DNA from: Cyanobacteriota bacterium
Lineage (GTDB): Bacteria; Cyanobacteriota; Cyanobacteriia; Phormidesmidales; Phormidesmidaceae
Reading direction: 5' to 3'
NCBI GenBank assembly: GCA_027483425.1
Contig: JAIXUR010000586.1
Span: forward strand, 1 to 11,500
Length of the DNA: 11,500 nucleotides
Under the pieces are notes generated by a model that saw only the letters and a list, made by a program, of their open reading frames with translations, was not told the DNA's origin and made no database searches. Every line of letters starts with the position of its first letter. Position 1 is the stretch's first letter. The position numbers and the translations under genes are program-made. This document shows, one piece after another, positions 7,529 to 11,500 of this stretch.

Positions 7529-8601
7529 GCGGCATTTCTCCTGACCGTAAATTGGGTGCTGTAGCTCTGCTCAGGTACGTAGGTATGCACGGCAGACACT
7601 ACGTAATATAAACCACTAAACCGCTGGCCAATGTCGGCAATTTTGACCACTCGACCGGCCCGCAGCTCGGCGTTGCCATAGCAAGACCCTTCGCCTTGAA
7701 TGTAGTCAAGGGCTCGCCGGTTAAAGTCTGCCTTCGCCAACTGATCGGCCTCGGCTTGGGTGGTTACAGGCTGGGTCACAATCGGATAGCTAGAGCCCGC
7801 CGAGGCCGCCATGGGGCCGCTGGTGGTGCCCCCCATCTTGGCGATTTCGTCCTGGTTGGCGGTGGCCTTAGCCGCGATCGGCTGTTTCTCGCGGGTTTGC
7901 TCGCGGGGGTTCCAGCCGCGCACCTCCACCTGTTTCACCTGTCCTAGGGTGCTGAGTCGGGGGGCAAACTCCAGGTGGTCGGCCTTAGGGCTAAGGGTGA
8001 GCACCGGATCAGCGGTAAACTGCTGGGGCCGAAAATGCAGAATTTTGTCAACCATGGCTACCTCGTAACCAATACGGCGAGCCTGGGTCTGCAAAAAGGC
8101 CAAATCCGTCTGGTTGTGTTGGAGCACATAGTCGAACTTGGCCGCAGTGGTGGTGATCTGCCCCTTCAGCCCGACGGCGTTGATCACCTGCCGGGCCACA
8201 TCGCTGAGGCTCATCTGGGTGAAGGATCGGGTTTTGGGGCTATGCATGAGGCGATGGCGCAGGTCGTGGCCGCGCACCGTCAGGGTTGGCGGGCTACCGG
8301 GGGCAAACTCCGGCTCTAACCCCGTGATTTCCCCAGAAATGAGGGGTTTCAGGTCGTTGCCATAGCCCATCTGAATGTCGATCGCTGTTCCCAGCGTAAA
8401 CAGGTCGTCATCCAGCCAGGTGAACTCCCCGGCTTCGGTGTCCCAACTGGCCAGGGTGAGGGCAAACATGCTGGGCGCTTCGAGGTCATCGGTGACCACC
8501 GCCCGTTGCACGTCGGCAATCGCCTCAAACTGGCGCGGGCTATTGTGCACCTGCACCTTCAGGGTTGGAATGGGAATCTCAGCACGGCCGGTAAACAGCA
8601 T
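7525..8601 (-). CDS. gp27/gpD-like baseplate hub protein (phage late control D family)
   Basis: A 358-residue hub protein, the counterpart of the N-terminal part of VgrG/Afp8, which here is a separate gene from the spike. The N-terminal half shows paired barrel domains: VQRAVVTDDLEAPSMFALTLASW (31-53), GTAIDIQMGYGNDLKPLISGEITGLEP (71-97) and the typical LTVRGHDLRHRLMHSPKTRSF (107-127). The second half has the expected SDVARQVINAVGL helix and the 'DL-FL---A-RIGYE' motif (166-180). A Ser/Ala/Gly-rich linker (about 240-275) leads to a C-terminal strand region ending SGLYYVVSAVHTYVP, normal for the family. It forms the trimeric hub between inner tube and spike. AGGA lies about eight bases before the ATG at 8601, five bases after the LysM gene stop. 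Confidence 0.92.
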   Translation of the reverse strand: MLFTGRAEIPIPTLKVQVHNSPRQFEAIADVQRAVVTDDLEAPSMFALTLASWDTEAGEFTWLDDDLFTLGTAIDIQMGYGNDLKPLISGEITGLEPEFAPGSPPTLTVRGHDLRHRLMHSPKTRSFTQMSLSDVARQVINAVGLKGQITTTAAKFDYVLQHNQTDLAFLQTQARRIGYEVAMVDKILHFRPQQFTADPVLTLSPKADHLEFAPRLSTLGQVKQVEVRGWNPREQTREKQPIAAKATANQDEIAKMGGTTSGPMAASAGSSYPIVTQPVTTQAEADQLAKADFNRRALDYIQGEGSCYGNAELRAGRVVKIADIGQRFSGLYYVVSAVHTYVPEQSYSTQFTVRRNAA

Positions 8602-8606
8602 GGGGG

Positions 8607-9323
8607 CTATCCTGGGGGGCGATCGGGGCGCAGGGGTGGCACAGTGAGCAGTTGTCCCGGCGTCAGACGCCGCGGGTCAGTGAGCTGATTAGCCGCCGCG
8701 ATCACTCGCCACAGCGACCCGTTGCCATACTCTTCGGCGGCAATGCTGCTGAGGGTTTCGCCCCGCTTCACAATCCGGGTGGGATCGTCGACCAGTTTGC
8801 TTTGCTTTTGTTGGGTCTCGGTAGGCTGCCACTCTTCAAAGGCGCAGCTAAGGGTAGCGCGGGTGGGGGTACCGTCGGTCAAAAAGCGATTATAGGTGGT
8901 AGTGACCTGCATCAGCACCCCCCAAAACGCCAGGTTGCCCCACTGTAAATGACAGCTTGGCGGGCGGGGGCGCTTGCTGAGGGTGCCATTGGGCTTGGTC
9001 AGGTCGGTGATTTTTGTAATATAGGGGCGCACGTCTTTGGCGATGCTAATCTTGGGCCGGGTTCCCGGCATGGCCTTAAGGTAAGACGCCGCCTTGGCCA
9101 TATCCATAAAGCTGGGCAGCGAGTCGGGCAGGCTGGTATCAAAAAACAGCTCAAAGCTCAGGGTGGTGGGCACATTGGCGGGCATCAGGCGGTTGCCGCC
9201 GCCCCGCTGCCACCCCACCTGCACCAGCTGAATTTGGTTGGGGTTATATAGCACCTCAAAGGAGGCCAATCGGGAATGGCCATACTGGGTTTCGGGCCAG
9301 ATCCGCAGTTTCTCTAGCTTCAT
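8607..9323 (-). CDS. LysM-containing hub/tube-end protein (Afp7, T4 gp53-like)
   Basis: A 238-residue protein with two parts. Residues 1-165 form a tube-related domain: MKLEKLRIWPETQ, SFEVLYNPNQIQL (21-33), TLSFELFFDTS (54-64) and a second strand set ending FAFWGVLMQ-like sequence and CAFEEW. Residues about 183-230 are a LysM domain: RIVKRGETLSSIAAEEYGNG, then RVIAAANQLTDPRRLTPGQLLTVPPL. In eCIS and T4 this combination (Afp7, gp53-like) joins the hub to the wedges and LysM acts as a protein-binding module in the baseplate rather than as a peptidoglycan binder; that use is established for the family, not shown here. The ATG at 9323 was preferred because it overlaps the upstream stop as ATGA; a GTG at 9332 would add only three residues. 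Confidence 0.9.
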   Translation of the reverse strand: MKLEKLRIWPETQYGHSRLASFEVLYNPNQIQLVQVGWQRGGGNRLMPANVPTTLSFELFFDTSLPDSLPSFMDMAKAASYLKAMPGTRPKISIAKDVRPYITKITDLTKPNGTLSKRPRPPSCHLQWGNLAFWGVLMQVTTTYNRFLTDGTPTRATLSCAFEEWQPTETQQKQSKLVDDPTRIVKRGETLSSIAAEEYGNGSLWRVIAAANQLTDPRRLTPGQLLTVPPLRPDRPPG

Positions 9324-10582
9324 GACCGCCACCCCCGTCGCTCACGCTCGATCGCCATGCGGCGGGCCAGCTTGCGCTCCACCTGATCCACCAGAGCCTC
9401 CACATCTAGAGACGGGGTCTGGGAGACCACCGTTTGCGGGGGCTGTGCGGCTGGAGTCGCGGGAGAAGTCGCCAGTATGCCGCCGATGTCGCGAACGATA
9501 GACGGCCCGGTCGAAGCTGACGCTGGCCCCAGGGTCTGCGCCGCCGCGCTTCCCCCCAGCGGTGTTTGAGCTTCCTCCCGAGGAAGGTTCACCATCCCCA
9601 ACGCGGCGGCGGGCGATGACTGGATTGGGGACACGATCGCCAGCGGGGCCATTTGCCCCCAGTCTGAGGTTGGGGCCAAGCTACGAACCCAGGGCAGAGG
9701 CCGTGGCTGGTCTGGCTTCGGATCAATAGTTTTGGCCGCCGAGACCCCAGGGGGGCGAGCGGGCTCAGCGCTGGAATGCTTCGCCAAAGCCTGGGTCTGC
9801 GGTGCCCAAGGCCGCTGCAAGGGAGGAAAAGATGCCAGCAATTCGGTTGGCATCTTCAGATTTTGGGATTCCCCAGGCAGGGATGGCCTAGACATCTCTG
9901 GATTGGGTAAACCCGGTGGACGGCTGACGGGGTGGGCGGTGACGATGGGCAGCGGCTGGCCCATAGGAGATTGGCGCTGGGGGGAAACGATCGCAGCCCC
10001 TGGCAACGGGGCTGGCAATGGAGTCGGCAGGGGCGATCGCCCTTCGCTGTGCGGCCCCTGGAATGGGGGCATTCGATCAAATTCCGCTGCCCCTACCGCC
10101 CTGGCGGGTTGATCCGCCAGGGCGGTAGGGGCAGCATCCACTCCATTGAACCGTGTCAGCGCCGTGGGCTGAACCCGCAGCAGGGTCGGCGAAGCTTGGG
10201 GGTCTGACAACAGCCCCGCACCCGGATGGGCGGGAGCCCCAGGGGCAAACTTGGCTTGGATAACCAGGGGCGGCTGACCCATCGCGACAGCCGGGGGGAC
10301 AGCGACTGTTGTTGCAGCGCTTTCAGCGGGCGCGTTACTGTCTGCGGGCGGCTGGGGCTGAGCGTAGACAATCGGGAGGTGCCCCGGCGTCCCCTCGGCG
10401 GGTAGGTGTCGCTGTCCTACAGCTAGCAGCGGCAGACGGTTAGCCCAGCGGTCTGCCCGCGCCTGAATCTGATCTGCCAGCTCAGAGCCGATCACGCCGG
10501 GCTGGGTGATGGGACGCATCAACCGCTGCACCAGTCTGGGGTTAAGGGTAGTTTGCCAGGGTTGCTGGGAGGGGTGCGGCAT
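9320..10582 (-). CDS. Proline/alanine-rich, probably disordered protein of the injection-system operon
   Basis: A 420-residue protein without a recognisable enzymatic fold. Three regions are visible. Residues 1-55 are an ordered start: LNPRLVQRLMRPI, then SELADQIQARADRWANRLPLLA, probably helical. Residues 60-390 are rich in Pro, Ala, Gln and Ser and probably disordered; they contain several copies of a short hydrophobic motif (LPIVYAQP at 69, PPLVIQAKF at 104, LPIVTAHP at 211, LAIVSPIQ at 314). Residues 392-420 are a charged helix, LDVEALVDQVERKLARRMAI followed by ERERRGW. I recognise this ending from eCIS loci, where a variable proline-rich protein precedes the LysM gene. Its function is not established; the slot corresponds to Afp6. 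The inner region contains a perfect inverted repeat at DNA level (10086-10135). GGAG lies seven bases before the ATG. Inference: an assembly or hub-binding factor whose ends are conserved and whose middle is free to vary. Confidence 0.8.
   Translation of the reverse strand: MPHPSQQPWQTTLNPRLVQRLMRPITQPGVIGSELADQIQARADRWANRLPLLAVGQRHLPAEGTPGHLPIVYAQPQPPADSNAPAESAATTVAVPPAVAMGQPPLVIQAKFAPGAPAHPGAGLLSDPQASPTLLRVQPTALTRFNGVDAAPTALADQPARAVGAAEFDRMPPFQGPHSEGRSPLPTPLPAPLPGAAIVSPQRQSPMGQPLPIVTAHPVSRPPGLPNPEMSRPSLPGESQNLKMPTELLASFPPLQRPWAPQTQALAKHSSAEPARPPGVSAAKTIDPKPDQPRPLPWVRSLAPTSDWGQMAPLAIVSPIQSSPAAALGMVNLPREEAQTPLGGSAAAQTLGPASASTGPSIVRDIGGILATSPATPAAQPPQTVVSQTPSLDVEALVDQVERKLARRMAIERERRGWRS
10086..10135. 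repeat. Perfect 22-bp inverted repeat inside the proline-rich gene
   Basis: Arms 10086-10107 and 10114-10135 are exact reverse complements over 22 bases, separated by the six-base loop GTTGAT. Arms begin GCTGCCCCTACC and are GC-rich, so the RNA hairpin would be very stable. The element is in frame, encoding part of residues 149-166 (APTALADQPARAVGAA), with no stop. The match ends abruptly on the outside (C against A). It resembles cyanobacterial dispersed palindromic elements in size and GC content; whether it recurs in the genome cannot be told here. Confidence 0.92.
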
Positions 10583-10593
10583 AGGTCGTCTCC

Positions 10594-11151
10594 CTAGGCG
10601 TTGAGTTTGAGGGCTGTGGTCGATCGACTGCGGCGGGCCAGCCGGGCGGCAGACAGCGCCAGGGATAGTGATGGCTTGGTCAATCCCCGGTGCACGAGTT
10701 CCAGTTGTTCTACGGCCACGGAAGTGGCGTTGCTGGCGTCGAGTTGTGGCCCCACCCAGCGCACGGGATAGGCGTCTTTAAAGTTCCACCAGGTGACGGG
10801 CTGGCGCTGGTTATCCAGCATAATGACGGTGCCGTTGAGCCGCAGAACAACCCCCTCGGCGGCGGCGTTAAACCATCGCCAAAGCACATTCAGATCGGTG
10901 ATGCCATGGGTCAACACTAGATTGGGATGGGTGTTCTGGCTGGGAAACTGATGGGCATAGCCGTTTATCCCGCCTTCTTGATAGTCCTGTAGCTGAATAC
11001 TGCTCTCTAACCCCGTCACGGTCGTAAACCCGCCGGTCAACAAGCCGCCAATTTCAACCACAAAGTTGTATCCCATGTAGGGGTCAAGACGGCGACCCGA
11101 TCGCTCCATGGCAGCCGCGAATAGGGCATTGGCAGGAGGTGTTAACACCAT
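10594..11151 (-). CDS. Inner-tube protein paralogue (Afp5 / gp19 tail-tube family)
   Basis: A 185-residue member of the phage T4 gp19 / TIGR02241 tube family. Diagnostic stretches: DPYMGYNFVVEIGGLLTGGF (23-42) with TVTGLESSIQLQDYQEGG after it, HPNLVLTHGITDLNVLWRWF (75-94) and WWNFKDAYPVRW (121-132) with EQLELVHRGL. Tube proteins stack as hexamers inside the sheath. The location just before the proline-rich and LysM genes points to the baseplate-proximal tube subunit (Afp5-like), not the main tube protein, which is usually encoded beside the sheath. Residues after about 160 form an Arg/Ser/Ala/Leu-rich tail (LSAARLARRSRSTTALKLNA) that goes beyond the usual family end. GGAG lies six bases before the ATG at 11151; the gap to the upstream small ORF is 30 bases. 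Confidence 0.93.
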   Translation of the reverse strand: MVLTPPANALFAAAMERSGRRLDPYMGYNFVVEIGGLLTGGFTTVTGLESSIQLQDYQEGGINGYAHQFPSQNTHPNLVLTHGITDLNVLWRWFNAAAEGVVLRLNGTVIMLDNQRQPVTWWNFKDAYPVRWVGPQLDASNATSVAVEQLELVHRGLTKPSLSLALSAARLARRSRSTTALKLNA

Positions 11152-11181
11152 AGAAGTCTCCGCACGGTTGAGTGGTTACGG

Positions 11182-11346
11182 TCAAGGGGCAGGGGGCGCG
11201 AACTGTTGATTAATACGGGTTATTTCGGTCACCCACTGCTGGCGATCGCGATGCTCGAGCTGCAAAATCTGCTCCGGCGACCAGTGAAAGTAATAGGCAA
11301 TATAGGCTACCTCCTCCTGCAGCCGTTTTAGGGGGTAGCGAGTAAC
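11182..11346 (-). CDS. DUF6760-like small protein, no canonical start codon
   Basis: The frame from about 11346 to the TGA at 11184-11182 encodes RYPLKRLQEEVAYIAYYFHW followed by SPEQILQLEHRDRQQWVTEI. I recognise this as the small DUF6760-like family in eCIS operons (YPL--L-EEVA-IAY-FHW, then LEH--R--WV-EI). Function unknown; it is coiled/helical, has no signal peptide and is about 50 residues. Oddly, after the in-frame TGA at 11373-11371 there is no ATG, GTG or TTG before the conserved sequence. The coordinates given assume GTT at 11346 as the nearest start-like triplet, which is not a normal start. The frame is -1 relative to the upstream gene and overlaps its end, so the domain may be made as a C-terminal extension by frameshifting at 11331-11335, or a base may have changed. 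Initiation on a rare codon is the third option. Confidence 0.72.
   Translation of the reverse strand, partial: VTRYPLKRLQEEVAYIAYYFHWSPEQILQLEHRDRQQWVTEITRINQQFAPPAP
11326..11337 (-). other. Candidate -1 frameshift site (CCC-CC run at a stop codon)
   Basis: On the minus strand the upstream gene reads GCT ACC CCC TAA. The five C residues (11335-11331) let a CCC-decoding tRNA in the P site slip back one base and still pair perfectly with CCC, while the stop codon waits in the A site. Reading then continues CTA AAA CGG CTG, which joins ...LLATP directly to LKRLQEEVAYIA of the DUF6760-like frame. No stimulatory hairpin was evident to me by eye. This is a proposal from sequence only. Confidence 0.35.
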
Positions 11347-11500
11347 TCCCCCGTAGGTACGGGCTCCACCTCAAACTCGCCCTGGCAGTGGGGGCAGCTC
11401 ACCCGCAGGCGGGGGTGACCCACGTGGTTAATCCGCTGGTAAAAGTCTTGCAGGTACACTAAATCGGCTGAAAATAGCCCTTCAATCACCTTGGGGTTAA
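11328..11500 (-). CDS. CxxC-containing small protein, possible tail-assembly chaperone, C-terminal part
   Basis: The gene enters from the right edge; the last 56 residues are visible, ending at TAA 11330-11328. They begin NPKVIEGLFSADLVYLQDFY (1-20), then QRINHVG, a CPHC pair (35-38) followed by EFEV, and an acidic/proline end. The 'L---D--YL---Y--IN' helix followed by a strand with CxxC is a feature I associate with the conserved small protein encoded before DUF6760 in eCIS operons, often annotated as a phage tail assembly protein or T4-type hub assembly chaperone. The CxxC may hold zinc, perhaps with a partner. Role as a chaperone is inference from position next to a tube gene. The gene ends inside the following frame. 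Confidence 0.7.
   Translation of the reverse strand, partial: NPKVIEGLFSADLVYLQDFYQRINHVGHPRLRVSCPHCQGEFEVEPVPTGELLATP

Larger units (their letters stand above)
1452..11249. repeat. Dispersed HIP1 octamers (GCGATCGC), at least 15 copies
   Basis: Copies begin at 1452, 2248, 2447, 3214, 3838, 3934, 4314, 5664, 5818, 6079, 6404, 6684, 7475, 10033 and 11242. Most lie inside coding sequence. HIP1 is over-represented in many cyanobacterial genomes, and this density is the best taxonomic clue in the window. Many one-base variants (such as CGATCGCC) are also present. No HIP1 copy was noticed from 7483 to 10032, although the list was made by eye. Confidence 0.9.

Noticed and set aside
9732..10112. 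Plus-strand Gly-rich ORF opposite the proline-rich gene
   Set aside because: Gly/Ala/Arg richness is the expected complement of Pro codons (CCC/GGG); the minus-strand ORF has a Shine-Dalgarno sequence and tight coupling to its neighbours.
10086..10135. Intrinsic transcription terminator
   Set aside because: The hairpin is perfect but there is no T-run after either arm, and it sits in the middle of an open reading frame.
11309..11318. Very strong Shine-Dalgarno-like AGGAGGAGGT on the minus strand inside the DUF6760-like ORF
   Set aside because: No start codon in a useful frame follows at proper distance, and the bases are explained by the conserved Gln-Glu-Glu-Val codons. It lies downstream of the proposed slip site, whereas stimulatory Shine-Dalgarno-like sequences act from upstream.
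1..11500. Prophage or type VI secretion locus
   Set aside because: No capsid, terminase, portal, lysis or integrase gene and no TssJLM/TssA-type gene is visible; LysM Afp7-like, Afp11/Afp12-like and DUF6760-like genes together point to eCIS. Flanks could change this view.

Overview
All genes in this window lie on the minus strand, so the region reads from right (11500) to left (1). They form one compact operon for a contractile, phage-tail-like injection system of the extracellular contractile injection system class (eCIS; relatives are Afp, PVC, MACs and the thylakoid-anchored CIS of cyanobacteria). The host is very likely a cyanobacterium. At least 15 copies of the HIP1 octamer GCGATCGC are scattered through the 11.5 kb, and the gene set (split hub and spike, DUF6760-like small protein, proline-rich protein with an RRGW-type end) is of the kind seen in filamentous cyanobacteria. 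The DNA is GC-rich except for one local dip.

Layout in transcription order: the C-terminal part of a small CxxC protein, possibly a tail-assembly chaperone (11500-11328); a DUF6760-like small ORF overlapping it in the -1 frame (11346-11182); an inner-tube paralogue (11151-10594); a proline/alanine-rich, probably disordered protein (10582-9320); a LysM protein of the Afp7/gp53 type (9323-8607); a gp27/gpD-like hub (8601-7525); a gp5/gpV-like spike (7528-6866); a very short PAAR-like tip protein (6850-6641); a gp25-like wedge protein (6638-6255); a 1312-residue Afp11-type baseplate J protein (6249-2311); a short Afp12-type baseplate J protein (2314-1361); a gpI-like tail protein (1380-643); and the N-terminal 213 residues of a putative fibre or baseplate-appendage protein that runs off the left edge (640-1).

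Together these encode the inner tube end, central hub, spike, tip and wedge of the baseplate. The sheath, main tube, AAA+ ATPase (Afp15-like), terminator or tape-measure protein (Afp14/16-like) and any effector are not in the window and would be expected to either side. Gene spacing is extremely tight (4-base ATGA overlaps at three junctions, gaps of 2-30 bases elsewhere). No promoter or terminator was recognised, as expected for the middle of an operon.

The most unusual points are: the DUF6760-like ORF has no ATG, GTG or TTG in frame and sits in the -1 frame of its neighbour at a CCCCC-TAA site, resembling the lambda G/GT frameshift; a perfect 22-bp inverted repeat lies inside the proline-rich gene; that protein carries several copies of a short hydrophobic motif; three divergent beta-type modules are inserted inside the Afp11-like protein between two copies of a longer domain; and the spike gene is AT-rich over its C-terminal half.
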